Assembly (NCBI RefSeq): GCF_900184945.1
Contig: NZ_FXYF01000001.1
Coordinates: forward strand, 186,001 to 250,000
Reading direction: 5' to 3'
Origin: Antarctobacter aquimaris
Lineage (GTDB): Bacteria; Pseudomonadota; Alphaproteobacteria; Rhodobacterales; Rhodobacteraceae
DNA: 64,000 nucleotides
Part shown: positions 53,379-62,204 of the stretch, piece by piece
Numbering within the stretch: the stretch's first letter is position 1
Layout: the number at the start of each line of letters is the position of its first letter
Notes under the pieces: generated by a model
What the model was told of the DNA's origin: nothing
Databases searched by the model: none
The model's input: the letters and a program-made list of their open reading frames with translations, nothing else
Translations under genes and position numbers: made by a program

Positions 53379-54180
53379 TCCGACACGCCCCCCGGGTCCG
53401 AAAATCATCGCCATCGCCAACCAGAAAGGCGGCGTCGGCAAGACGACGACCACCATCAATCTTGGCGCGGCCCTGTGCGAACAAGGTCACAAGGTGCTGG
53501 TCATCGACCTTGATCCCCAGGGCAATGCCTCCACCGGCCTCGGGATCGAAACCGAAGATCGCGAATACACCACCTATGATCTTCTGCTTGGCGATGTCAC
53601 CCTGCAAGAGGTTGTCCTGAAAACCGCGACAGAGGGGCTCTCCCTCATTCCGTCCAACGTCGATCTCAGCTCCGCCGACATCGAACTGTATTCCAACGAA
53701 AAGCGTAGCTTTCTGCTGCACGATGCCCTGCGGCAGCCGGACATGGACGGTTTTGGTTTCGACGTCATCCTGATCGATTGCCCGCCCTCGCTGAACCTTC
53801 TGACGGTCAACGCGATGGTCGCCGCACATTCCGTCCTGGTGCCGCTGCAAAGCGAATTCTTCGCGCTCGAAGGGTTGTCGCAACTCATGCTGACCATCCG
53901 CGAGGTCCGCCAGACCGCGAATCCGAACCTCCGGATCGAAGGCATCGTCCTCACCATGTATGACGCGCGCAACAACCTCTCCCAACATGTAGAGGCCGAT
54001 GCCCGCGCCAACCTGGGCGATCTGGTGTTCACCACCGTGATTCCCCGCAACGTCCGCGTGTCCGAGGCGCCCTCCTACGCCCTGCCCGTGCTCGCCTATG
54101 ACAGCGCGTCCAAGGGCGCCCAGGCGTATCGCGCGCTCGCCGAGGAACTGCTCAGGAAGAACGACAAACGCGCCGCCTAA
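53371..54180 (+). CDS. parA: Chromosome-partitioning ATPase ParA
   Basis: Deviant Walker ATPase that moves ParB-parS complexes along the nucleoid. The 269-residue protein starts at ATG 53371 inside the rsmG end. The deviant Walker A KGGVGKTTT is at about 20-28, followed by VLVIDLDPQGNASTGLG and DVILIDCPPSLNLLTVNAMVAAHSVLVPLQSEFFALEGLSQL. The frame extends farther upstream but only across rsmG. parB follows after 26 bp. Confidence 0.96.
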   Translation: MSDPTRPPGPKIIAIANQKGGVGKTTTTINLGAALCEQGHKVLVIDLDPQGNASTGLGIETEDREYTTYDLLLGDVTLQEVVLKTATEGLSLIPSNVDLSSADIELYSNEKRSFLLHDALRQPDMDGFGFDVILIDCPPSLNLLTVNAMVAAHSVLVPLQSEFFALEGLSQLMLTIREVRQTANPNLRIEGIVLTMYDARNNLSQHVEADARANLGDLVFTTVIPRNVRVSEAPSYALPVLAYDSASKGAQAYRALAEELLRKNDKRAA

Positions 54181-54206
54181 GTGGCCCGATCGGAAAGAGG
54201 ACAGGC

Positions 54207-55115
54207 ATGTCAGAAAAACCGAGGAAAGACGTTCGTCGCGGCCTTGGCCGTGGACTCTCCGCCCTGATGGCGGATGTCGGACAGGCTGCGGAGCCGGCGC
54301 AATCCGAAAGCGCCCGCCGCCCGGACCGGGTGCTGCCGGTCGAATCGCTGGTGCCCAACCCCGATCAGCCGCGCCGCACTTTCACCCAGGCGCAGCTTGA
54401 TGAACTCGCAGCGTCGATCCGCACCAAGGGCATCATTCAGCCGCTCATCGTGCGCCCCGACCCGCGCAACGAGGGAAAGTATGAGATCGTCGCCGGCGAA
54501 CGGCGCTGGCGCGCCGCCCAGATGGCGCAACTTCACAGCGTCCCCGTCCTCATCCGGGATTTCGACGATACCGAAGTGCTCGAGGTGGCGATCATCGAGA
54601 ACATCCAGCGCGCCGACCTGAACGCCATCGAAGAGGCCGCAGGCTACAAGCAGCTGATGTTCAAGTTCGGCCACACGCAGGAAAAACTGGCCGAGGCACT
54701 GGGCAAGAGCCGCAGCCACATCGCCAACCTGATGCGCCTGCTGAACCTGCCGGAAACCGTGCAGGAGCTGGTCACCGCGGGCACCCTCAGCGCCGGCCAT
54801 GCACGCGCGCTGATCACGGCGCCGGATCCGGCTGCCCTCGCCCAGACTGTGGTCTCCCGCGGCCTCTCGGTCCGCGACACCGAAAAGCTGGCCAAGGACA
54901 CCAGCCCGAAACCCCGCCGCAAACCCGTCGACGGCGGCTTCCAGGCTGACAAGGACGCCGACACCCGCGCCCTCGAAGGGGATCTCAGCGCGGCGCTGGG
55001 CATGAAGGTCCGCATCGATCATCCCCCGGGCCAGGACTCCGGCCGCGTGACGATCTCCTACGACACGCTGGAGCAGCTCGATTCGCTCTGCGCGATCCTC
55101 GGCACCGCGCGCTGA
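54207..55115 (+). CDS. parB: Chromosome-partitioning protein ParB
   Basis: parS-binding CTPase clamp, 302 residues. N-terminal basic stretch KDVRRGLGRGLSALM, parB/Srx domain with VPNPDQPRRTFTQAQLDELAASI and CTP-binding GERRWRAAQMA (about 95-105), ENIQRADLNAIEEA, a helix-turn-helix region (TQEKLAEALGKSRSHIANLMRLLNLPETVQEL) and a short C-terminal dimerisation segment (SYDTLEQLDSLCAIL). AGAGGA precedes the start. It ends 3 bp from the convergent hemW stop. Confidence 0.97.
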   Translation: MSEKPRKDVRRGLGRGLSALMADVGQAAEPAQSESARRPDRVLPVESLVPNPDQPRRTFTQAQLDELAASIRTKGIIQPLIVRPDPRNEGKYEIVAGERRWRAAQMAQLHSVPVLIRDFDDTEVLEVAIIENIQRADLNAIEEAAGYKQLMFKFGHTQEKLAEALGKSRSHIANLMRLLNLPETVQELVTAGTLSAGHARALITAPDPAALAQTVVSRGLSVRDTEKLAKDTSPKPRRKPVDGGFQADKDADTRALEGDLSAALGMKVRIDHPPGQDSGRVTISYDTLEQLDSLCAILGTAR

Positions 55116-55118
55116 GCG

Positions 55119-56285
55119 TCACGGCAGCAGCGCGGCAATCACCGAATTCAGCACAAGCCGTCCGGCGCCCGTCGTCCGCAACACGCCGTCCCGGGACTCG
55201 ATCAGCCCCAGGGCAGACAGCTCTGCGATCTTTGACTCTGGCGCAATCGCCGGATCCAGGGCATGAAGACGATCAAGATATAGTCCTTCAGACAGCCGCA
55301 ACCCCATCATGAGGTATTCCGACGCCTGATCTTCTGCCGACAGGATCTCGCGGCTCTCCATCCCGGACCCGGCTTCGGCCTGGGCGATCCACGCGCCCGG
55401 CATGCGCCAGGCCACCGTCGCCTCGCGGACCGGCCCCTGGCTGATCCGCCCGTGTGCTCCGGGTCCGACACCCACCCAATCGCCGTAGCGCCAGTACACC
55501 AGATTGTGCCGGGACTGCGCCCCCGGACGCGCGTGGTTGGACACCTCGTAGGCGTCATAGCCAGCGGCCGAACAGATCTCCTGCGTCAGCTCGTACATGT
55601 CAGCCGCCAGGTCTTCGCCCGGCAGACCGCGCAACCCCCCTGCCCTCGCCCGGTTCCAGAAGGCGGTGCCTTCCTCCACGGTCAGCTGGTACAGCGACAG
55701 GTGATCGACAGCCAGTTCCAGTGCCTCTTCCAGCTCCTCGCGCCAGTCCTGCAAGCTCTGGTCCTGCCGCGCATAAATCAGATCGAAACTGACCCGGTCA
55801 AAGCAGTCCCGCGCCACCGACAGCGCCTTGCGCGCCTCGTCCACGTCATGCAGCCGCCCCAACCGTCGCAGATCGGCGCCGCGAAGGCTCTGAACGCCCA
55901 ACGACACGCGGTTGACACCCGCCCGCGCGTATCCGACGAACCGCCCCGCCTCGACCGATCGCGGATTGGCCTCCAGCGTCACCTCGATGTCATTGGCAAA
56001 GGTCCAGCTGTCCCGAGCGGCCTCGATCACCGCCGCCACCGTCTCCGGCGCCATCAACGAGGGCGTGCCCCCGCCGAAAAAGATCGATGACAACACCCTG
56101 CCCTGCGTCTGCTCACCCGCGCACCGCACCTCCGATGCCAGCGCCCGCGCCCAGCGCGCCTGATCCACCTGGGACACCACGTGGCTGTTGAAATCGCAAT
56201 ATGGGCACTTGGCCTCGCAGAACGGCCAGTGCACGTAGAGGCCAAAGCCCCCGCGTTGCCAGTCTTCGGGTCCCTCAGTCGCCAA
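55119..56285 (-). CDS. hemW: Radical SAM heme chaperone HemW (CPO-III-like)
   Basis: HemW-type radical SAM protein, a heme-trafficking factor formerly confused with coproporphyrinogen III oxidase HemN. The radical SAM motif CEAKCPYC follows GGFGLYVHWPF near the start. The HemW core reads FFGGGTPSLMAPETVAAVIEAAR, VTLEANPRSVE, GVNRVSLGVQSL. The open frame begins at 56363, but the first codons lie inside rdgB; homology and length (388) favour TTG 56285, overlapping the rdgB stop by 11 bp. No in-frame ATG fits. That start is inference. Confidence 0.9.
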   Translation of the reverse strand: MATEGPEDWQRGGFGLYVHWPFCEAKCPYCDFNSHVVSQVDQARWARALASEVRCAGEQTQGRVLSSIFFGGGTPSLMAPETVAAVIEAARDSWTFANDIEVTLEANPRSVEAGRFVGYARAGVNRVSLGVQSLRGADLRRLGRLHDVDEARKALSVARDCFDRVSFDLIYARQDQSLQDWREELEEALELAVDHLSLYQLTVEEGTAFWNRARAGGLRGLPGEDLAADMYELTQEICSAAGYDAYEVSNHARPGAQSRHNLVYWRYGDWVGVGPGAHGRISQGPVREATVAWRMPGAWIAQAEAGSGMESREILSAEDQASEYLMMGLRLSEGLYLDRLHALDPAIAPESKIAELSALGLIESRDGVLRTTGAGRLVLNSVIAALLP

Positions 56286-56889
56286 AGCACCCGGCCACGA
56301 ACTTGCGGAACGCGTCCGCGCGATGCGAAATCCGGTTCTTTTCCCAGCGATCCATCTCGCCAAAGGTCACGTGATGCCCCTCGGGCTGAAAGATCGGGTC
56401 ATAGCCATGCCCCTGCGATCCTCGCATCGGCCAGACCACCCTGCCCTCCATCACGCCGGGAAACACCGCGTCCTCGCCATCCGGCCAGGCCAGCACCAGC
56501 GTGCAGCAGAACCGCGCGGTCCAGGGTTCGGCCGCGCGCCGTTCCAGCAGCAATCGGTGCGCCTTTTCCATCGCCATGACGAAATCCCGGCCTTGCCCGG
56601 TCTCTGCCCAATCGGCGGTGTAGACGCCCGGCGCCTTGTCCAGCGCGTCGATTTCGATGCCGGAATCATCCGCCAGCGCCGGCAGCCCGGTCGCCCGGGC
56701 CGCCGCATGCGCCTTGATCTGCGCATTTTCCACGAAGGTGGTCCCGGTTTCCTCGGGTTCCGGCAGACCCATTTCGGCGGCACCGACGCAACTCACTCCG
56801 AACGGCTCCAGCAGGGCCGCGATTTCCTCCAGCTTGCCGCTGTTGTGCGTCGCCACCAGCAGCCGGTCGCCGTCAAAGCGCCGTGTCAT
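56275..56889 (-). CDS. rdgB: XTP/dITP diphosphatase (RdgB/HAM1)
   Basis: Hydrolyses non-canonical purine nucleotides (XTP, dITP) to clean the precursor pool. The 204-residue protein shows [14 protein letters not shown] (about 10-23), [45 protein letters not shown] (about 50-94), [10 protein letters not shown] and a late [11 protein letters not shown], all family landmarks. It is coupled to rph by a 4-bp ATGA overlap. Confidence 0.96.
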   Translation of the reverse strand: MTRRFDGDRLLVATHNSGKLEEIAALLEPFGVSCVGAAEMGLPEPEETGTTFVENAQIKAHAAARATGLPALADDSGIEIDALDKAPGVYTADWAETGQGRDFVMAMEKAHRLLLERRAAEPWTARFCCTLVLAWPDGEDAVFPGVMEGRVVWPMRGSQGHGYDPIFQPEGHHVTFGEMDRWEKNRISHRADAFRKFVAGCFGD

Positions 56890-57599
56890 GCGACCGCCGC
56901 CCTCTGGATGGCCACCAGCTCGTCAACGCCCTGCTCGGCCAGCCCCATCAGCGTGTTCATCTGGTCGCGGGTGAAGGTCGATCCCTCGGCGCTCATCTGC
57001 ACCTCGATCAGCCGCCCGTCGCCGCGCAGGATGAAGTTGCCGTCCACGCCGGCTTCGGAATCCTCGGGGTAATCCAGGTCCAGCACCGGCTGACCGGCAT
57101 AGATGCCACAGCTCACCGCCGCCACCTCGGACATCAGCGGATCGCTGATGATGTCGCCGGCCTTCATCAGCTTGTTCACCGCCAGCCGCAGCGCAACCCA
57201 GCCGCCGGTGATCGCCGCACAGCGCGTGCCACCATCCGCCTGGATCACGTCGCAGTCCACTGTGATCTGCCGCTCACCCAGCGCGTTGCGGTCAACCCCG
57301 GCGCGTAGCGCCCGGCCGATCAGGCGCTGGATCTCCACCGTGCGCCCGCCCTGCTTGCCGGCCTGCGCCTCGCGCCGCATCCGGGTGGAGGTCGACCGCG
57401 GCAGCATGCCGTATTCCGCCGTCACCCAGCCTTGCCCGGAACCCTTGATGAACGGCGGCACCCGCTCCTCCAGCGAGGCGGTGCACAGCACATGGGTATC
57501 GCCCACCTTGATCAGGCATGACCCCTCGGCGTGTTTCGTCACCCCGGTTTCGATTGAAACGGCGCGCATTTCGCTTAGATTTCGTCCCGACGGTCGCAT
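56886..57599 (-). CDS. rph: Ribonuclease PH
   Basis: Phosphorolytic 3'-5' exoribonuclease that trims tRNA precursors. The 237-residue protein starts [17 protein letters not shown]. It has [46 protein letters not shown] and [25 protein letters not shown] with the phosphate-binding region, and [18 protein letters not shown]. First gene of the rph-rdgB-hemW unit and divergent from hrcA across 110 bp. Confidence 0.97.
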   Translation of the reverse strand: MRPSGRNLSEMRAVSIETGVTKHAEGSCLIKVGDTHVLCTASLEERVPPFIKGSGQGWVTAEYGMLPRSTSTRMRREAQAGKQGGRTVEIQRLIGRALRAGVDRNALGERQITVDCDVIQADGGTRCAAITGGWVALRLAVNKLMKAGDIISDPLMSEVAAVSCGIYAGQPVLDLDYPEDSEAGVDGNFILRGDGRLIEVQMSAEGSTFTRDQMNTLMGLAEQGVDELVAIQRAAVA

Positions 57600-57709
57600 G
57601 GTCCACTCCGATTTTGGTCATGCCCGGGATAGACAGCCGCAGCGCGGTTATGCAAGCCCGATTGACGTTCCGGCCATGCGCTCTTTAATGGCTCCCGAAG
57701 GGGCAAGAG

Positions 57710-58774
57710 ATGACAGAGGCAACAGAACTGCTCTCGCAGATGAACGATCGCTCGCGCGAAGTCTTTCGCCGCGTGGTCGAAAGCTATCTGACCAGCGGTG
57801 AACCTGTCGGGTCGCGCACCCTGACCCGCAGCCTGTCGGAAAAGGTGTCCGCCGCGACGATCCGCAACGTCATGCAGGACCTGGAGTACCTCGGCCTACT
57901 CGACAGCCCGCATGTTTCCGCCGGGCGCATTCCCACCCAGCTGGGCCTGCGGATGTTTGTCGACGGGCTGCTCGAGGTGCGCGACCTTGACGCGCAGGAC
58001 CGGGAAAAGCTGGACGCGACGCTCGGCAGCAACTCCACCGATGTCTCGGGCCTGCTGGATGCGGTCGGCTCGGCGTTGTCGGGCGTGACGCACGGCGCCT
58101 CGCTGGTGCTGACCCCGAAACACGAGGCCCCGCTCAAACATATCGAGTTCGTCAGCCTCGCCCAGGACCGCGCGCTGGTGGTGATCGTCTTTGCAGACGG
58201 TCATGTCGAGAACCGCCTGTTCACCCCGCCGCCGGGCCTGACCCCCAGCGCCATGCGCGAGGCGGCGAATTTCACCAATGCGCTGGTCGAAGGCCGCACC
58301 CTGTCCGAACTGCGCAAGGCCATGCAGACGGAAATTGTCCGCCGCCGCCAGGAGATCGACGGCATCGCCGCGCAGCTGATCGACGCGGGCATCGCCGTCT
58401 GGGACGGCTCCGGCGACAGCGGCGAACGGCTGATCGTGCGCGGCCGGGCGAATCTGCTGGGCGACGATTCCGCCCAGGACGAGCTGGACCGCATCCGCTC
58501 CCTTTTCGACGATCTCGAACGCAAGCGGGACATCGCCGAGTTCCTCGAACTGACGGACAAGGGCGAAGGGGTGCGCATTTTTATCGGCTCGGAGAACAAA
58601 CTTTTCTCACTTTCGGGTTCCTCTCTGGTGGTCTCTCCATATATGAACGCGGACCGAAAGATCATTGGCGCGGTGGGCGTCATCGGCCCCACCCGCCTTA
58701 ACTACGGTCGGATCGTTCCGATCGTCGACTATACAGCCCAGCTGGTCGGCCGGATGATCGCCGACCGCAGGTAG
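57710..58774 (+). CDS. hrcA: Heat-inducible transcription repressor HrcA
   Basis: DNA-binding repressor of chaperonin genes at the CIRCE element. The 354-residue protein has an N-terminal winged helix (RSREVFRRVVESYLTSGEPVGSRTLTRSL..., VSAATIRNVMQDLEYLGLLDSPHVSAGRIPTQLGLRMFVDGLL) and a C-terminal domain ending VGVIGPTRLNYGRIVPIVDYTAQLVGRMIADRR. grpE follows by 10 bp. No CIRCE inverted repeat (TTAGCACTC-N9-GAGTGCTAA) is seen upstream. A TTGACG at 57662-57667 might be a -35 element. Confidence 0.96.
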   Translation: MTEATELLSQMNDRSREVFRRVVESYLTSGEPVGSRTLTRSLSEKVSAATIRNVMQDLEYLGLLDSPHVSAGRIPTQLGLRMFVDGLLEVRDLDAQDREKLDATLGSNSTDVSGLLDAVGSALSGVTHGASLVLTPKHEAPLKHIEFVSLAQDRALVVIVFADGHVENRLFTPPPGLTPSAMREAANFTNALVEGRTLSELRKAMQTEIVRRRQEIDGIAAQLIDAGIAVWDGSGDSGERLIVRGRANLLGDDSAQDELDRIRSLFDDLERKRDIAEFLELTDKGEGVRIFIGSENKLFSLSGSSLVVSPYMNADRKIIGAVGVIGPTRLNYGRIVPIVDYTAQLVGRMIADRR

Positions 58775-58784
58775 AGGTGAAGGC

Positions 58785-59348
58785 ATGGCAGACCAGAACA
58801 AGGACGATTTTCTTGATGACATCGACGCGGCCGAAGCGGAAGAGCAGGCCGGATTGACCGAGGAGATCGACGACATAGCCCTCGAACTGGAGTCCCTGCG
58901 CGCCGAGCGGGACGATTTCAAGGACCGTTTCATGCGCGCCCTCGCGGATGCCGAGAACGCGCGCAAGCGGGCCGAAAAGGACCGCCGCGAAGCGCAGGCC
59001 TATGGTGGCACCCGCATCGCGCGGGACCTGTTGCCGGTCTACGACAACCTGAACCGCGCGCTGGCCGCCGCGAATGAAGAAGGCAGCCAGGCCTCTGTCG
59101 CGCTGGTCGAAGGCGTGGAACTGACGCTGAAAGAGCTGCTGAAGGTCTTTGAACGCCACGGCATGACCCGGATCATCCCGCAAATCGGCGACCGCTTCGA
59201 CCCGCAGCAGCACGAGGCGATGTTCGAGGCTCCGGTGCCCGGCACCCGCGCCGGCGACATCATCCAGGTCTCGGCCGAAGGCTTCCTGCTGTACGACCGC
59301 CTGCTGCGCCCCGCGCAGGTCGGCGTCAGCTCGATGCCCTCCGCGTAA
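58785..59348 (+). CDS. grpE: Nucleotide exchange factor GrpE
   Basis: DnaK nucleotide exchange factor. The 187-residue protein begins with an acidic tail (DDFLDDIDAAEAEEQAGLTEE), followed by the long coiled-coil (ALELESLRAERDDFKDRFMRALADAENARKRAEKDRREA) and the beta domain (RFDPQQHEAMFEAPVPGTRAGDIIQVSAEGFLLYDRLLRPAQVGVS), the GrpE signature. GAGGTGAAGG precedes ATG 58785. It is paired with hrcA; dnaK is not in the window. Confidence 0.96.
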   Translation: MADQNKDDFLDDIDAAEAEEQAGLTEEIDDIALELESLRAERDDFKDRFMRALADAENARKRAEKDRREAQAYGGTRIARDLLPVYDNLNRALAAANEEGSQASVALVEGVELTLKELLKVFERHGMTRIIPQIGDRFDPQQHEAMFEAPVPGTRAGDIIQVSAEGFLLYDRLLRPAQVGVSSMPSA

Positions 59349-59363
59349 ATCCCGGCTCGGCGC

Positions 59364-59382
59364 GGTGGGGTGAAACCCCACC
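59364..59382. repeat. Intergenic palindrome GGTGGGGT-GAA-ACCCCACC
   Basis: Perfect 8-bp inverted repeat with 3-nt spacer, 16 bp after the grpE stop, followed by CTACCCC. From memory, Rhodobacterales genomes carry GGTGGGGTTTCACCCCACC-like intergenic elements; only one copy was noticed in this window. Confidence 0.4.
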
Positions 59383-59409
59383 CTACCCCTTGTGCACAGC
59401 GTCAGCGCC

Positions 59410-59439
59410 CATGACCCTCTCGTCCTCGGGAGGGTCATG
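59410..59439. terminator. Bidirectional terminator-like hairpin between grpE and mutS
   Basis: CATGACCCTC / GAGGGTCATG is a perfect 10-bp stem with a 10-nt loop in the gap between two convergent genes. There is no long T run, so it could be rho-assisted or a mere stabilising structure. Confidence 0.5.
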
Positions 59440-59453
59440 TCGCATTGTGCGGA

Positions 59454-62123
59454 TCACGTCTTGGTTAGCGCCTCCTTGAGGTCGTAGAGCGCCTGCAACG
59501 CCTCGCGCGGCGTCAGCTCGTCGGGCAGGATATCGCGCAGTTTCTCCTCGACGGCCGAGGGTTCACGCGAAACCTTCCTGGGTGCCGTGCGGGCGGCGGC
59601 CGAAAACAGCGGCAGGTCGTCGATCAGCGCCTTGGGCGAGGTGCGTTCCCGCTCCCCCTGCTCCAGCGCCTCCAGCACGTCGCGGGCGCGCTCGATCACC
59701 GCCGGTGGCAAGCCCGCCAGTTGCGCCACCTGCACGCCATAGGACCGGTCCGCCGCGCCCTCGTGCACCTCGTGCAGGAAAATCACCTCGCCGTTCCATT
59801 CCTTGACCGCCACGGTCGCGTTGCGCACCCCGTCCAGCTTGCCCGCCAGCGCGGTCAACTCGTGGTAATGGGTGGCAAAGAGACCGCGCACCCGGTTGAC
59901 CGCCTGGAGATGTTCCAGCGTCGCCCAGGCGATGGACAGCCCGTCGTAGGTGGCGGTGCCGCGCCCGATCTCATCGAGGATCACCAGCGCACGCGCATCG
60001 GCCTGGTTCAGGATCGCGGCGGTTTCCACCATCTCGACCATGAAGGTCGACCGCCCGCGCGCGAGGTCGTCACTGGCGCCGACGCGGCTGAAGATCTGGC
60101 TCACCAGCCCCACATGCGCCGATTGCGCCGGCACGTAGGCGCCCATCTGCGCCAGCAGCGCAATCAGCGCGTTTTGCCGCAGAAAGGTGGATTTGCCGGC
60201 CATGTTGGGGCCGGTCAGCAGGGTGATCGCCGCACCCGTGTCATCGGCACTCAGGTCGCAGTCATTGGCGATGAAGGGCGCGCCGCTGGCCTCCAGCGCG
60301 GCCTCGACCACCGGGTGCCGCCCGCCGGTGACGGCAAAGCTGCGGCTTTCGTCCACCTGCGGCAGGCACCAGTCGCGCTGCCGCGCCAGTTCCGCCAGGC
60401 CCAGCGTCAGGTCGATTTCGGCCAGCGCCAGCGCGAGGTCCGATAGGGCAGGGGCCGCGGACAGGATCGAGGCGCGCAGCTCTTCAAAGATCCGCCGCTC
60501 GATCTCCAGCGCCTCGTTCCCGGCGTTCAGGATGCGGCGTTCCATGTCCGACAGGTCCACCGTGGTGAACCGCACCTGGTTGGCGGTGGTCTGGCGGTGG
60601 ATGAAGCGATCGGTCAGGGCGAACATCTTGTCGGCGTGCAGGGCAGTTGTCTCGACAAAGTAGCCAAGGACGTTGTTGTGCTTAATTTTCAAAGAGGTGA
60701 TGCCGGTTTCGCGGGCATAGTCGGCTTGCATCCGGGCAATCACGCCGCGGCCTTCGTCGCGCAGCGTCCGGGCGTCATCCAGCGCCGGATCGTGCCCGGC
60801 GGCGACGAATCCACCATCGCTGACGCGCAAAGGCGGCTCGGCGACCAGCGCCGCGTCGAGAAACGACAACAGCTCCTCGTGCCCCTCCAGTGCCACGACA
60901 GACCGGCCCAGCAACTCCGGCAGCTCCTTGCCCGTCAGCCGCTCATGGATCGCCCCGGCCTGCGTCAGCGCCGACCGCACGGCAGCGAGGTCACGCGGTC
61001 CGCCTCGGTCCAGCCCCAGCCGCGACAGCGCGCGGTCCAGGTCCGGCACCCGCCGCAGCATGTCGCGCAGCGTGTCCGACAGCGCGCCCTCGACCCCCCA
61101 GCGCACCGCCTCCAGCCGCTCGCGGATCACCGCCAGATCGCGCGAGGGAGAAGACACGCGCCGTTCCAACAGCCGTGCCCCGGCTGAAGTTACCGTGCGG
61201 TCGATCACCGACAGCAGCGATCCCTTGCGCCCGCCTTGCAGGCTTTCGGTCAGTTCCAGGTTGCGCCGGGTGGCCGCGTCGATTTGCAGGATGCGCGAGA
61301 CCTGCTCTTGTCGCGGCGGACGCAGCAAGGGCAGGCGGCCTTTCTGCGTGATGTCCAGGTAATCGACCAGCGCGCCCATGGCCGACAGTTCCGCCCGCCC
61401 GAAGTCGCCGAATCCGCTCAGCCCCTGCACCCCGAAAAGCGTCGAAAGCCGCCCCTCGGCCGCGCCGGAATCAAACGAGGCTGCGCCCAGCACGGTCGCC
61501 TCCAGCCCTAGGTCGCCCAGCACCTCGCGCAGGCTGTCCTCCACGCCTTCGGTCGTCAGCACCTCGGACGGGGCGAGCCGGGCCAGTTCCGCGCCGATCC
61601 GCGCGCGGGTCAATGGCATCACGTGAAACGCGCCCGTCGAGATATCCGCCCAGGCCAGCGCCCAGTCGTCCCGCACCCGGCCAAGGGCGGCCAGGAAGTT
61701 GTGCCGCCGCGCCTCCAGCAGCGATTCCTCGGTCAGCGTGCCGGGGGTGACAAGGCGCACCACGTCGCGTTTGACCACCGACTTCGATCCACGTTTCTTG
61801 GCTTCTTCCGGGCTTTCCAGCTGTTCGCCCACCGCCACGCGAAACCCCTTGCGGATCAGCGTCAGCAGGTAGCCCTCGGCGGCATGTACCGGGACGCCGC
61901 ACATCGGGATATCGTCGCCCGCGTGCTTGCCACGCTTGGTCAGGGCGATGTCCAGCGCCGCGCTGGCAGCCACCGCGTCGTCAAAGAACAGTTCGTAGAA
62001 ATCGCCCATGCGGTAGAACAGCAGCGCGTCGGGGTACTGCGCCTTGATTTCCAGGTACTGCGCCATCATCGGCGTCACGGCGGTATCCAACGATGCCTTC
62101 TTTCCGCTTGTGTTAGCGTTCAC
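59454..62123 (-). CDS. mutS: DNA mismatch repair protein MutS
   Basis: Mismatch-recognition ATPase, 889 residues. Domain I has the Phe-x-Glu mismatch wedge region ([17 protein letters not shown], about residues 34-50, and [13 protein letters not shown]). The ATPase domain holds Walker [17 protein letters not shown] (about 640-655), Walker [23 protein letters not shown] and a signature segment [14 protein letters not shown]-terminal tail of about 60 residues suits tetramerisation. It is divergent from maeB across 81 bp. Confidence 0.97.
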   Translation of the reverse strand: MNANTSGKKASLDTAVTPMMAQYLEIKAQYPDALLFYRMGDFYELFFDDAVAASAALDIALTKRGKHAGDDIPMCGVPVHAAEGYLLTLIRKGFRVAVGEQLESPEEAKKRGSKSVVKRDVVRLVTPGTLTEESLLEARRHNFLAALGRVRDDWALAWADISTGAFHVMPLTRARIGAELARLAPSEVLTTEGVEDSLREVLGDLGLEATVLGAASFDSGAAEGRLSTLFGVQGLSGFGDFGRAELSAMGALVDYLDITQKGRLPLLRPPRQEQVSRILQIDAATRRNLELTESLQGGRKGSLLSVIDRTVTSAGARLLERRVSSPSRDLAVIRERLEAVRWGVEGALSDTLRDMLRRVPDLDRALSRLGLDRGGPRDLAAVRSALTQAGAIHERLTGKELPELLGRSVVALEGHEELLSFLDAALVAEPPLRVSDGGFVAAGHDPALDDARTLRDEGRGVIARMQADYARETGITSLKIKHNNVLGYFVETTALHADKMFALTDRFIHRQTTANQVRFTTVDLSDMERRILNAGNEALEIERRIFEELRASILSAAPALSDLALALAEIDLTLGLAELARQRDWCLPQVDESRSFAVTGGRHPVVEAALEASGAPFIANDCDLSADDTGAAITLLTGPNMAGKSTFLRQNALIALLAQMGAYVPAQSAHVGLVSQIFSRVGASDDLARGRSTFMVEMVETAAILNQADARALVILDEIGRGTATYDGLSIAWATLEHLQAVNRVRGLFATHYHELTALAGKLDGVRNATVAVKEWNGEVIFLHEVHEGAADRSYGVQVAQLAGLPPAVIERARDVLEALEQGERERTSPKALIDDLPLFSAAARTAPRKVSREPSAVEEKLRDILPDELTPREALQALYDLKEALTKT

Positions 62124-62204
62124 GAACCTTCCCCCCGGCGGTTTCGCGTGACATTAAGGCGGGCAAACCGCGGGGAAAACCGCAAAACGCCGGATGGAGG
62201 GGTC

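Noticed and set aside
59559-59574. parS-like GGGTTCACGCGAAACC in mutS
   Set aside because: Only 12 of 16 matches with a broken central CACGTG; partial matches of this quality are expected by chance.
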